Shown: positions 34,278 to 43,496 of the stretch, one piece after another | Layout of the letters: every line of letters begins with the position of its first letter | How positions within the stretch are numbered: position 1 is the stretch's first letter | DNA from: Mucilaginibacter sp. dw_454 | GTDB lineage: Bacteria > Bacteroidota > Bacteroidia > Sphingobacteriales > Sphingobacteriaceae | Length of the DNA stretch: 64,000 bases | Assembly (NCBI RefSeq): GCF_018449775.1 | Contig: NZ_JAAVVB010000006.1 | Location: 124,001-188,000 of the forward strand | Reading direction: 5' to 3' | The notes under the pieces: model-generated | Databases searched by the model: none | The model's input: only the letters and a program-made list of their open reading frames with translations | Told to the model about the DNA's origin: nothing | Position numbers and translations under genes: made by a program

Positions 34278-34535
34278 CCAACCCTCTTTCCCGCTTGCGG
34301 AAAAGAGGGTCGGCCAGCGAAGCGTAGTCGGGGTGAGTCGACGCTGTCAGGTAATTATGGCGCTCCCGCTGATAGAAGCGGGCAGTCCGCCTGTAGGCGG
34401 ATCATACGCCTTCAGGCCTTAAGCGCAAGGCCGGTATCCGCTGCAATCCTTAGTGCAAAACGCGCGCTGATTACTCACCCGGCCGATGCTTCGCTAGACA
34501 GTACCTCTTCGCCTTTGGCTGAAAGAGGGTTAAGA
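34278..34535. mobile_element. inverted-repeat element, CCCTCTTTC family
   Basis: Left end AACCCTCTTTCCCGCTTGCG then GAAAAGAGGGTCGGCCAGCG and GTAGTCGGGGTGAGTC (34280-34339). The right end, read on the minus strand from 34533, gives AACCCTCTTTCAGCCAAAGG then CGAAGAGGTACTG and GGCCGGGTGAGT. The centre has GC hairpins (GCGGGCAGTCCGCCTGTAGG). No credible gene. The ends follow the same plan as those of the DUF559 insertion: a CCCTCT hairpin, then CGGGGTGAG. Confidence 0.6.
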
Positions 34536-34604
34536 ACTTTTGAAGGCAAGGATACTGGCCGTTTTGGTGTCATCACCAACAACGAGCAGTAATTATTCTA
34601 AAAG

Positions 34605-34740
34605 CCGTCATTGCGAGGAACGAAGCAATCTCTACACTTGCTAATCAATATGAGAAGTCATTGTTGTTGGCTGTCGCCCAATGAGATTATACACAATGAC
34701 TGTCTGTTGTAGAGATTGCTTCGTTCCTCGCAATGACGCG
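34605..34740. mobile_element. internally deleted copy of the GIY-YIG element
   Basis: Both ends carry the REP GTCATTGCGAGGAACGAAGC in inverted orientation. The inner left flank (AATCTCTACACTTGCTAATC) matches the right end of the element at 9.4-9.9 kb, and the inner right flank, read on the minus strand (CTCTACAACAGACAGTCA, ATCTCATTGGGCGACAGCCA), matches its left end. The nuclease gene between is missing. It lies inverted relative to the full element. Confidence 0.7.
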
Positions 34741-34841
34741 GCGGAGAGGGTGGAGGGTAGGATAATGGAGTTTGGCAATTTGGTACTTGTTGGTGATAAC
34801 ACCAATAAGGACAAAGGAATACAAATTGGCATTAAAGCAAA

Positions 34842-34865
34842 AATCCCGGCTTGTAGGCCGGGATT
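34842..34865 (-). terminator. terminator of the Prc-type protease gene
   Basis: Stem AATCCCGGC / GCCGGGATT with a 5-6-nt loop, followed on the minus strand by TTTGCTTT. Confidence 0.8.
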
Positions 34866-34887
34866 CAATATTTGTTTTAAATGCTGC

Positions 34888-37041
34888 TTAAAAAGTCTTA
34901 GCAGGCGTATTAACCTTAGTAACCTTGGTATCCAAATTAATATAGTCTACCAAAATTTGGCCGGCTTCTACTTTCAGCGGATCAAGCTCTTCGTTTTTAG
35001 GTTTGGTTTCACCTTTCTTTAAGGCTTTATAACCCATGGCAACGCGCAGGCTGTTGTCACGAGCCAAGGTTTTAGCCTCGTCATCATCGCGTTGTTTTTT
35101 AAGGTCCTGCTCATTAAGCGTAACAGATTTTTCTTTTTCGCTTTTTCTGTAATCGGCAACCGTTTGCTCATAAGCTTTATAAGCTGCGCTGTTTGCAATG
35201 CGTTGTGTGTGCATTTTATTTAACGTCGGAATTACCGGTGCCAAATCGCCTGCCTTAACATAATCGCTTTTAGGTATTATATCAAAAGGCAGGGCAGATG
35301 GATCGGTATCCTCGCCATATTTATCTAACGGAATTAATGACGGGAACTGAACATCTGGTATAACGCCTTTATGCTGAGTTGAATTTCCGCTGATGCGGTA
35401 AAACTTGGCAATGGTTAAGTTTAACTGGCCAAATTGATTGGTGCTGCCACTTGTTGCTTCCGGTTTTTTAGCACCCGCAGTAAGGCCCAGTTTTTCTGCA
35501 ATTGACGGGGTGATCACCTTATCAAGATCGATCTCGTTTTGCACGGTACCCTTACCATAAGTTTGCGTACCGATAATCAAACCGCGACCATAATCTTGAA
35601 TAGCGCCGGCAAAGATCTCAGAGGCTGACGCGCTAAAGCGATCTACCAAAACAGCCATAGGGCCTGAATAGGCTATCGATGGATCTTCGTCTTTATTTAC
35701 GTCAATTTGATCCTGCGTATCTCTAACCTGTACTACCGGGCCGGTTTTAATAAACAAGCCGGTTAATGAAATAGCTTCGTTTAATGAGCCACCGCCGTTT
35801 TCGCGCAAATCCACCACAATACCATCCACGCCCTTACTTTTCAAAGTATCTAATACTAAACGCATGTCGCGGGTGGTGCTTTGGTAATTAGGATCGCCGG
35901 CACGGGCAGCGTTAAAGTCGGCATAAAAAGCAGGCACGTTAATGATACCTATTTTTAAGTTTTTGCCGTTGCTGTTGTAGGTTTTAATCTCTTCTATCTT
36001 AACCAGCTGATCTTTCAGTACAATTTTGTCGCGTACTAATTCTAAAATTTTTGGCTGATCTGAAACTGATTTGCTTTGTGGCAGTATTTTAAGTTTAACA
36101 ACGGTGCCTTTATTGCCACGAATTAGTTTGATGGCGTTATCTAAGCGCCAGCCGATGATATCCTGAAACTCGCCGTCTTTTCCTTGCGCTACAGCCAGGA
36201 TCCGGTCGCCAACGTTAAGTTGATGACTTTTATCGGCCGGGCCGCCCACAACTATAGATTGAATAGTTACATACTCGTTCTTGCTTTGCAGCGTAGCACC
36301 AATACCTTGTAAAGATCTTGACATCTCCATATTAAATTGAGCCGCATTAAACGGATCAAAGTAATTGGTATGTGGGTCAATAGCTTCGGTAAAATCATCC
36401 ATAAACAATTGAAAAACGTCATTACCGTTTAGCTTGCCATTTTGAAGTAACAGATCCTCATAGCGTTTTTTAAGCTTCTCTTTGTTTTTGGCGACATCCT
36501 TATCAGCCAGGGTTAAGTTAAGCAGATCGTATTTTACACGTTTGGTCCACTCGGCATCCATTGCAGACGGAGAGGCTACCCAGGGCAGATCTGTACGATC
36601 GTAAGTGAATGATTCATTTTTACTGAAATCAAAATCATTACTTAACTGGGCTATAGAGTATTTAATACGCTCCTGGTATCTTTTCTGAAAAATATTGAAA
36701 ATGTAAAAAACATCGTTCAGATTGCCATTTTTGATATCATCGCTAAATGAGTTTTTGTATTTGTCAAAATCCTGAATGTCAGAAGCCAGTAAGTAGGTAT
36801 GTGTTTCGTCAAGGCTTTTAATATACCGGCCATAAATTACTGCCGACAGTGAATCATTCAGATCAACCTTTTTGTAGTTGTACTGCGTTATAAATTTAGC
36901 TACGGTTTTACATACCAGGCTTTGTTGCTCGGTAGGTTCTAAATTATTTGATCCGGGTACTTTTTTAGGTGGGGCTGTAGGTGCAGCGTGGCAAGCCAAA
37001 GCGGCGCCCACGGCAAGCACAAAATAAAATTTCTTAAACAT
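34888..37041 (-). CDS. C-terminal processing protease, Prc/Tsp type
   Basis: 717 residues from the Met at 37041, which begins an export signal (MFKKFYFVLAVGAALAC; Cys may be lipidated). In order: a long N-terminal helical domain (about 30-240), a PDZ domain (245-330, LQGIGATLQSKNEYVTIQSI, NVGDRILAVAQ), the S41 protease domain with catalytic Ser472 (DRFSASASEIFAGA) and Lys497 (TYGKGTVQNE), and a Lys-rich C-terminal domain as in Prc (DUF3340-like). It degrades or trims periplasmic proteins from their C-terminus. A single-gene unit. Confidence 0.94.
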   Translation of the reverse strand: MFKKFYFVLAVGAALACHAAPTAPPKKVPGSNNLEPTEQQSLVCKTVAKFITQYNYKKVDLNDSLSAVIYGRYIKSLDETHTYLLASDIQDFDKYKNSFSDDIKNGNLNDVFYIFNIFQKRYQERIKYSIAQLSNDFDFSKNESFTYDRTDLPWVASPSAMDAEWTKRVKYDLLNLTLADKDVAKNKEKLKKRYEDLLLQNGKLNGNDVFQLFMDDFTEAIDPHTNYFDPFNAAQFNMEMSRSLQGIGATLQSKNEYVTIQSIVVGGPADKSHQLNVGDRILAVAQGKDGEFQDIIGWRLDNAIKLIRGNKGTVVKLKILPQSKSVSDQPKILELVRDKIVLKDQLVKIEEIKTYNSNGKNLKIGIINVPAFYADFNAARAGDPNYQSTTRDMRLVLDTLKSKGVDGIVVDLRENGGGSLNEAISLTGLFIKTGPVVQVRDTQDQIDVNKDEDPSIAYSGPMAVLVDRFSASASEIFAGAIQDYGRGLIIGTQTYGKGTVQNEIDLDKVITPSIAEKLGLTAGAKKPEATSGSTNQFGQLNLTIAKFYRISGNSTQHKGVIPDVQFPSLIPLDKYGEDTDPSALPFDIIPKSDYVKAGDLAPVIPTLNKMHTQRIANSAAYKAYEQTVADYRKSEKEKSVTLNEQDLKKQRDDDEAKTLARDNSLRVAMGYKALKKGETKPKNEELDPLKVEAGQILVDYINLDTKVTKVNTPAKTF

Positions 37042-37120
37042 ATCTTTTACTAACGTTAATTCGGTTGTTCTTGTATGGTACATCAATACTTGTGCCTATT
37101 TGTAAATTGCTAATGTAAAA

Positions 37121-37148
37121 AAAGAGATGGTCAATTAACCATCTCTTT
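37121..37148 (-). terminator. terminator downstream of the 37.2-kb gene
   Basis: Stem AAAGAGATGGT / ACCATCTCTTT, 11 bp, with a 6-nt loop, T-rich afterwards on the minus strand. It lies 80 nt past the stop at 37228. Confidence 0.8.
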
Positions 37149-37227
37149 ATATAAGACTAATAACAAGTAACAATATTACAATAATGTTTTACTGTTTTGT
37201 TATTGCGCTAAGTATTTTACGTAAATG

Positions 37228-37887
37228 TTATAAAGCGTGCTTATTTGCGGTGGCAGCAGCAGCTGCTTTGCTGTTTTCCAGCTCTACCGCCTCGGCATAG
37301 CGTAGTTCTGCTTTTACCACGGCAACTTTACTGGTTTGAAGAAATTTTATTTTATTGTCTATAACGGTAATGTCTGGCTGCATAGCTTTTGCTACGGCCA
37401 GCTCACGCGCTTCCTGTAAATCGGCCATGGCCAAAGTCTGTTCGCCAATAGCACTTTTAATCTGGGCCAATAAATACAGGTTATCCAGTACGTGGCGGGT
37501 ATCAGTGCCCTGTTTGGCTATATTGTTACTTTGTAACAGGTACCATTTGGCTTCAGAAAAACGATTTTGCTGCAGATAAAGCACTGCCAGCGCTGTAAAG
37601 TTATAGCTGGCATCGTTATAAACCCTGAAACGCATGTTATGCTTGGCCTGTTTTAAAATTACATCCTCTTCGGCCTCTAAATTAAAAGAAGAACGAGGCA
37701 GCTGAATAGCAACAAGCGCAGCCGGTAACACAGCTTTTTGAATTTGATTGCTTATTGATTGCGATGACGAGAATTGTACAGCGGATAAAAAAGGCTCACG
37801 AACAGGTTTGGGGTTACTTTGCCAAAATTGCGCTGACGCGGTTAAGCTTAACGTGCTTAATGCTAAAAAAAGAAAAAATCTCATCAA
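37228..37887 (-). CDS. exported TPR-like protein of unknown function
   Basis: 219 residues, signal peptide MMRFFLFLALSTLSLTASAQ. The middle holds two or three degenerate tetratricopeptide-like helix pairs (NFTALAVLYLQQNRFSEAKW YLLQ; LDNLYLLAQIKSAIGEQTLA) followed by an Ala/Lys-rich tail (ELENSKAAAAATANKHAL). It follows the large sensor kinase gene by 105 nt on the same strand, so it may be part of the same transcript; a function as a protein-binding accessory is only an inference. Confidence 0.6.
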   Translation of the reverse strand: MMRFFLFLALSTLSLTASAQFWQSNPKPVREPFLSAVQFSSSQSISNQIQKAVLPAALVAIQLPRSSFNLEAEEDVILKQAKHNMRFRVYNDASYNFTALAVLYLQQNRFSEAKWYLLQSNNIAKQGTDTRHVLDNLYLLAQIKSAIGEQTLAMADLQEARELAVAKAMQPDITVIDNKIKFLQTSKVAVVKAELRYAEAVELENSKAAAAATANKHAL

Positions 37888-37992
37888 TATCTGTTTGTTT
37901 AAATTAACAGTCCAGTATAACGATATATTTAGGCAGTTATTATACTGCCAATTTAGGTATTTGTCTTCAGGTTAACAAATATATCGTCAAAT

Positions 37993-40900
37993 TTAAATTG
38001 ATGCCGGTAAGGTTAGGTAAAACGTGGTGCCTTTGCCGGCAGCGGTTTCAAACCACACTTTGCCACCCGCATTTTCGACCGAGTTTTTCACAAAGGCCAG
38101 ACCAAGGCCGGTGCCCGAGCTTTTAGTGGTAAAGTTAGGTTCGAATATTTTTTCGTGCATACCTTCTGGTATACCGTTACCGTTGTCTTTTACGGCCAGC
38201 ATGATTTGTTTTTGCGCCGTTTCATAAGTAATATCCAGTATGCCTGCTCTGTCGGGCGGTGTCGCTTCGATAGCATTTTTTAACAGGTTATTAAAACAGC
38301 GTAACAGTTGGTCCTTATCGGCCAATACCAAAAAGGGTGTTTCGGGTACCTGGTAATTGATGGTAAAATTATCGGTTTGTTTAAAAATGGTTACCGCCTG
38401 GTTAATTACCTCAAATACATTGAAACGCTCCATCCGTGTATCCGGCATTTTGGCAAAAGCCGAAAATTCCGAGGCTATTTGCGATAAACTTTCAATCTGT
38501 TCTACGAATGATTTGCTGAAACGCTCAAACTTCTGGTCAAACTTGGCATCTTTCTCGCGCCATGATTTTTCCAATAACTGCAAGCCCAGCTTTAAAGGCG
38601 TAAGCGGATTCTTGATCTCGTGCGCTACCTGTTTGGCCATTTCGCGCCAGGCGCTTTCACGTTCAGACTGCGCCAGCCGCGAAGCACTTACCTCCAGCGC
38701 GGCAATCATGTTGTTGTATTCTTTCACCAGTGCGCCAATTTCGTCATCGCTGTCCCATTTAATGGGTTCGTTCTTTTTGCCATAAATGGTTTTACTCAAG
38801 CTTTGCTGAATAAAACTGAGTGGGTTGGTGATCTGCCTGGCAATGATTACGGCAAACAAACCTATTGCTATAAAAATAATAGCGTAAATTTCAATCATGA
38901 TGTTCAATAACGAACCTATGCGCTCCTGGTAATCGGCCTGGTTAGAGAAATAAGGCAACTGTAAAAAGGCAATAGTTTGACCTTTAATATTGCGGATAGA
39001 AGCATACACCGTTTTATAATGCAGCCCACCAATAACTTCGTCGTTTACAATGTCAGAACGTTTCTCATTATAGAGATTGATGAAGGCACGTGCGTTCATC
39101 CGTTTGGCTATCAACCCGTAATCGTAAATGCGGGGCTGGGTAGTGATCAGCAATGAACCATGACTGTCAAATAATACCAGGTCTGAGGAATAAGAGGCTG
39201 CCAATGCGTCGAAACTAAGCTGGCTCTGCTCGTTGATGTGGGTCATGTATTTATCAAACAGCCCATTTTCAAATACATCGGTAATCTTGATGATCCTGTC
39301 GCGGATCATTTTGTCCTGCTGCGCCTGGTATTGCGAACTGATAGATATGTAGGTAACAATACCCACCAAAATCAGCGTCACCACAACTGCAAACACCATC
39401 GAGAACTGGATACGTGTCTTATAAAGTATCTTATCCAGCGTGATCTTGATACCCCATTTAATTTTGTTATTGGTGATGGTTAAGATCTTGATACGCAGCC
39501 AGGCCCAGCTAGCCACAAACACAATTACGCTAAACAACAGCAGAATAATAAAAAAGAAAGTAACCGAAGTGATGCCGTCAATAAAAGCGGTATCCTCTTT
39601 ACTGATCACAATCACATTACGCTCTGAGGGTTTATAGATAAGATGGTTATAAGTAACCGACTTTTGGTACCAGTTACTACCCTCGTTAGTTGTAGTTTTA
39701 TAATTAAATGTTTTAAGCGGATACTGGTAATTGATACGCCTGGTTTTATAAACATAATTGCCGCTTTGGGCCACCAGATTATTGTCTGAGTAGAAAGCGT
39801 ACGAGTAATTTTTAAAATCGTTTTTATCCTCCAAATGGCCATCAACCAGCAGTTCGGGGAAATAGTCTGACGTTTGCAACGCTTTTGATTTAAGCTCGAC
39901 TACAATAGAACCCAAAGTCTTATCCTGCTGGGTTACCGGCAGTATGGCAAAGTAGTTCTGAAACCCAAAAGACAGATTGGCGCGGTAAAAATAGCTGGAT
40001 ACCTTGAACGAGTTGTACAGCACCATGTCCTTATAAACAGATAGCGGGTAATCCTGGTCAGATGATAATAGTTTCTCGTCGGCACTATACTCATGTACCT
40101 TAAAATCGTATTTTGATAAATACCCGTCAAAATAAAGCTTTTGTAAGCGATTTTGCAGGTAATCGTTATTGCGTAAAGTGTCATTAAAGTAGCTGGTAAT
40201 GAGTGGGTCTTTTACTATCTGGCGTTCTATTTTTTTAAACAGATAGTCGGCAACTGAATCAGTTGGGTTCTCCAGTTTTCGCACCAGTGTTTTGCGGGTT
40301 TCCTTTTCTTTTATATCATCGAAATGGTTAAGGCTGATGGATGCAATCATAGCGCAAAGCAGCAATACGCCGGCAAACATAAAGGTAGTGGGGCGGCCGT
40401 TGTTGTAGTGATAGCCATAACCCCGTATAATGACTATCAGCCCCCAAAAAATGTAATAGCTTATAAACTCATGCCTGTTAATACTAAAATAGCAGGTAGC
40501 GGCAATCATGCCTGCTATTAAAAGAATAAGCTGATGTTTTACAGGCACCGGTACCCGGCTGCACATGGTTTGAAACACTTCATCAAGCAAGTAAAAAATG
40601 AAGAAACTGAAACAGAGCATTAATATGCCGCACAAACTGTACACAGACAGACCAAGCACGTTGTTGACATCAAAATTGATGTCTGAGCGCATAACCAGGC
40701 CATAAAACAATCTCATCGCTATATTAGCCACGGCAATAAGTACGGCGATACAGAATATTACCAGAACATATCCGCCAATTTTCCCGGGGAGATATTTAGT
40801 GAGTTTAAAACGCTGGCGATAAATGAAAGCCACCAGCCAGCTTACCAGGAGTATATTAATGCATAGATCGCCCAGTGATGGAAATAGTTTATTGGAGAAG

Positions 40901-41730
40901 TATAACTGCGGATTAAAAATGTCAAGCCGGTAGGTAAAGTTGGGCCAGTTATATTGCAGGTTAAGATATCTAACCCCCACAACAAACAAAGCCAGGAAAA
41001 TAAAGGATAAGAATAAGTGCCCCTTGTTGACGAAGTAAGAGCAAATATTCTGCACCAGCAAGCAAATGATCACAAAGGTCATGAGCCATAGCACCAGCTC
41101 GAAATAAAAGAAGCGGTAGTTAACCTCGTTCGATTTTACTTTAACGGAGAACAGGTATGTTTTACCTACGCTATGTACCGCATAGGTATCCTTGTCGGTA
41201 AAATCTGCAATGTCAATGTTATTGTCTTTGAGCAGATCCTTGTCGAAAACGTTTTCCAGGTATTGATTTTGTACGGCGTAATTGGTTTTTACGGGGATGA
41301 GAAACATTACCGAAAAATTGCCGTCGCTTTTCTTGATAGACTCGTAATAACCGTTAGGACCCTTAATAAACGAGTAGCCATTTTTTATAAAACCCACATT
41401 TTGCGGAATAATGGCAATATCACTCCAATACTGAACCTCATCGTTTTTTAGGGTGATGACATAAATGCCGCGATCGTCGGTAAACTCCTGGATACACTTT
41501 AGCCCGTCTTCATAATTATTGGCGATGCCTTTAAAGCGATTTAGTGCTGCAGGTGTGTTGATGGCATTGTTAACATAATCTTCTTTTTGATGAAGACCGT
41601 TTTCGAGCATTTTAGCCGTCTGAGATAAATTTACAGCAGGAGTATACGTCGACCGTACTATTAAGGCCGTTAGCAATAAACTGGCGCCCAGCAGGGCCAG
41701 CATTAATCGTATTTTTGCTGCGTAACTCAA
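37993..41730 (-). CDS. large membrane sensor histidine kinase, NtrY-like
   Basis: 1245 residues. The N-terminus has one helix (about 8-26), a periplasmic stretch, then a multi-helix membrane block (about 205-470), a second extracellular domain (about 480-730) and further helices near 740 and 800, an extra sensor-like part up to about 930, a helix, and HAMP. The kinase core has the H-box AHEIKNPLTPLKLG (His1037), the N-box LLRCFNNLLKNAIEATP and the G-boxes DNGNGIPEG and GTGLGLAFVKN, so it should be active. No response regulator lies next to it. The size and extra membrane block are unusual for NtrY. Confidence 0.9.
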   Translation of the reverse strand: MSYAAKIRLMLALLGASLLLTALIVRSTYTPAVNLSQTAKMLENGLHQKEDYVNNAINTPAALNRFKGIANNYEDGLKCIQEFTDDRGIYVITLKNDEVQYWSDIAIIPQNVGFIKNGYSFIKGPNGYYESIKKSDGNFSVMFLIPVKTNYAVQNQYLENVFDKDLLKDNNIDIADFTDKDTYAVHSVGKTYLFSVKVKSNEVNYRFFYFELVLWLMTFVIICLLVQNICSYFVNKGHLFLSFIFLALFVVGVRYLNLQYNWPNFTYRLDIFNPQLYFSNKLFPSLGDLCINILLVSWLVAFIYRQRFKLTKYLPGKIGGYVLVIFCIAVLIAVANIAMRLFYGLVMRSDINFDVNNVLGLSVYSLCGILMLCFSFFIFYLLDEVFQTMCSRVPVPVKHQLILLIAGMIAATCYFSINRHEFISYYIFWGLIVIIRGYGYHYNNGRPTTFMFAGVLLLCAMIASISLNHFDDIKEKETRKTLVRKLENPTDSVADYLFKKIERQIVKDPLITSYFNDTLRNNDYLQNRLQKLYFDGYLSKYDFKVHEYSADEKLLSSDQDYPLSVYKDMVLYNSFKVSSYFYRANLSFGFQNYFAILPVTQQDKTLGSIVVELKSKALQTSDYFPELLVDGHLEDKNDFKNYSYAFYSDNNLVAQSGNYVYKTRRINYQYPLKTFNYKTTTNEGSNWYQKSVTYNHLIYKPSERNVIVISKEDTAFIDGITSVTFFFIILLLFSVIVFVASWAWLRIKILTITNNKIKWGIKITLDKILYKTRIQFSMVFAVVVTLILVGIVTYISISSQYQAQQDKMIRDRIIKITDVFENGLFDKYMTHINEQSQLSFDALAASYSSDLVLFDSHGSLLITTQPRIYDYGLIAKRMNARAFINLYNEKRSDIVNDEVIGGLHYKTVYASIRNIKGQTIAFLQLPYFSNQADYQERIGSLLNIMIEIYAIIFIAIGLFAVIIARQITNPLSFIQQSLSKTIYGKKNEPIKWDSDDEIGALVKEYNNMIAALEVSASRLAQSERESAWREMAKQVAHEIKNPLTPLKLGLQLLEKSWREKDAKFDQKFERFSKSFVEQIESLSQIASEFSAFAKMPDTRMERFNVFEVINQAVTIFKQTDNFTINYQVPETPFLVLADKDQLLRCFNNLLKNAIEATPPDRAGILDITYETAQKQIMLAVKDNGNGIPEGMHEKIFEPNFTTKSSGTGLGLAFVKNSVENAGGKVWFETAAGKGTTFYLTLPASI

Positions 41731-41775
41731 AAGCGTTATAAGATGTTTAGACGTTGGTAAACTTACAAATAAAAA

Positions 41776-41799
41776 AAAGCCGCTTTAGTTTGCGGCTTT
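41776..41799 (-). terminator. terminator of fabD
   Basis: Stem AAAGCCGC / GCGGCTTT (8 bp), T-rich after it on the minus strand (TTTTTATTTGTAAG). Confidence 0.75.
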
Positions 41800-41829
41800 G
41801 AAAAATTTATGTTGTAATTGAGCAAATGT

Positions 41830-42711
41830 TTATACTATTGATGCACTTGCGGTAGGCATAGCGCGATCAACCTTTTTAACCAGTCCCTGTAAAACATTAC
41901 CCGGGCCAACTTCTGTAAATGAAGTAGCGCCGTCCTCAATCATGCGAACCACAGTTTGTGTCCACCTAACCGGACCGGTAAGCTGGGCTATCAGATTTTT
42001 TTTGATCTCTTCCGGATCGGTATATGGTTTGGCATCTATGTTTTGGTAAATAGGGCAAACAGGCTTGTTGATGGTAGTATGAACAATAGCATGCTCCAAC
42101 TCAACACGTGCAGCTTCCATTAACGGCGAATGAAACGCACCGCCAACGTTTAATTTCAACGCTCTTTTAGCGCCGGCTTCGGTCATTAGCTCGCAGGCTT
42201 TGTCGATGCCTGAAATAGTGCCGGATATTACCAGTTGACCCGGGCAGTTATAATTAGCCGGAACAACTACGTCGCTGATGCGCTTACAAATGTCCTCAAC
42301 CGTAAAATCATCCAAACCTAAAATAGCGGCCATGGTTGATGGTTGGATCTCGCAAGCTTTTTGCATCGCATTAGCGCGCGCCGCAACTAAACGCAAACCA
42401 TCCTCGAATGATAAGGCTCCTGCAGCCGTCAAAGCTGAAAATTCGCCCAATGAGTGGCCTGCGGCCATATCTGGTACAAAATCGCCCAGCGTTTTGGCTA
42501 AAATTACTGAGTGTAAAAAGATAGCCGGCTGGGTAACATTGGTTTGTTTAAGATCCTCGTCGGTGCCATTAAACATTACATCTGTAATACGGAAACCTAA
42601 GATCTCATTGGCTTGTTCAAATAGTTCACGCGCTTGTTCAGATTGCTCGTAAAGGTCCTTACCCATACCTACAAACTGTGCGCCTTGTCCTGGAAAAATG
42701 TATGCTTTCAT
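41830..42711 (-). CDS. fabD: malonyl-CoA:ACP transacylase
   Basis: 293 residues. Catalytic Ser87 in GHSLGEFSALTAAG and His194 in GGAFHSPLMEAARVE, with the N-terminal YIFPGQGAQFVGMG. It loads malonyl groups onto acyl carrier protein for fatty acid synthesis. The gene stands alone here, separated from folE by a word-repeat palindrome at 42720-42850, rather than in a fab cluster. Confidence 0.97.
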   Translation of the reverse strand: MKAYIFPGQGAQFVGMGKDLYEQSEQARELFEQANEILGFRITDVMFNGTDEDLKQTNVTQPAIFLHSVILAKTLGDFVPDMAAGHSLGEFSALTAAGALSFEDGLRLVAARANAMQKACEIQPSTMAAILGLDDFTVEDICKRISDVVVPANYNCPGQLVISGTISGIDKACELMTEAGAKRALKLNVGGAFHSPLMEAARVELEHAIVHTTINKPVCPIYQNIDAKPYTDPEEIKKNLIAQLTGPVRWTQTVVRMIEDGATSFTEVGPGNVLQGLVKKVDRAMPTASASIV

Positions 42712-42719
42712 TGTTGGTG

Positions 42720-42852
42720 ATTAGTAATTGGTTGATCAGTGATTAGTTGATTTTTATCTGGTTGCCGGTTAGAGATTAGTTAATAACAGTTTTTCTAAAA
42801 GATTGTGTGAATTAACGCCCCAATCTCTAATTAACTAATCTCTGATCACTAA
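42720..42852. repeat. word-repeat palindrome between fabD and folE
   Basis: Variants of GATTAGT and its inverse recur (GTGATTAGTAATTGGTTGAT, CAGTGATTAGTTGATT, TTAGAGATTAGTTAAT, then AATCTCTAATTAACTAATCT, CTGATCACTAACT), so a left arm can fold on the right arm. The same words occur near 13340-13378. Confidence 0.65.
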
Positions 42853-43487
42853 CTCAATTTCGACGATATCAAATGTAAAAATTCTGACCTGGTTTTCTCC
42901 TGGAAAAATCCGCCTGAGAAGGCCGAGGTTGTAGTAACCGAGTTTTGCTTTTGTACCCCACGCATGCACATGCACAAGTGGCGGCACTCCATAACTACGC
43001 CCACGCCTATCGGCTGTAGCGCGTCCTGGATACAATCACGGATCTCATTAGTTAAACGTTCCTGCACCTGTAAACGGCGCGAGTAAGCGTCAACCACACG
43101 TGGTATTTTGCTTAAGCCCACTACGTATCCGTTAGGGATATAAGCAATGTGCGCCTTGCCGAAAAATGGCAGCATGTGGTGCTCGCACATCGAGTAAACC
43201 TCAATATCTTTAACCACTACCATCTGGCTGTACTCTTCTTTAAATAAAGCCGAATTCAAGATCTCTTTTGGGTTAGCATCATAACCTTGCGTTAAATATA
43301 GCATGGCCTTTGCTACACGTTCAGGAGTTTTTAAAAGCCCCTCGCGGCCCGGATGCTCGCCCAGCAGGTTTAAAATTTCTTTATAATGTACAGACAGGTT
43401 TTCTATCAGTTCGGGGTTGTAACGGTCAATCTTTTCGTAACCGTAAATGTCGTCATCCCGGTCGGGGATATTGTTGTCGTTAATCAT
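42849..43487 (-). CDS. folE: GTP cyclohydrolase I
   Basis: 212 residues with the conserved zinc and substrate residues: EVYSMCEHHMLPFFGKAHI, YIPNGYVVGLSKIPRVVDAY, RRLQVQERLTNEI, and MECRHLCMCMRGVQK. It opens the imidazole ring of GTP to dihydroneopterin triphosphate. The pterin synthase gene lies just upstream on the same strand (9-nt gap), so both enzymes act in sequence on the same pterin. Confidence 0.97.
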   Translation of the reverse strand: MINDNNIPDRDDDIYGYEKIDRYNPELIENLSVHYKEILNLLGEHPGREGLLKTPERVAKAMLYLTQGYDANPKEILNSALFKEEYSQMVVVKDIEVYSMCEHHMLPFFGKAHIAYIPNGYVVGLSKIPRVVDAYSRRLQVQERLTNEIRDCIQDALQPIGVGVVMECRHLCMCMRGVQKQNSVTTTSAFSGGFFQEKTRSEFLHLISSKLS

Positions 43488-43496
43488 GGTCAGGGT

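Noticed and set aside
34275..34592. 105-codon reading frame across the inverted-repeat element
   Set aside because: It consists of repeat arms and changes character along its length; no domain or start signal.
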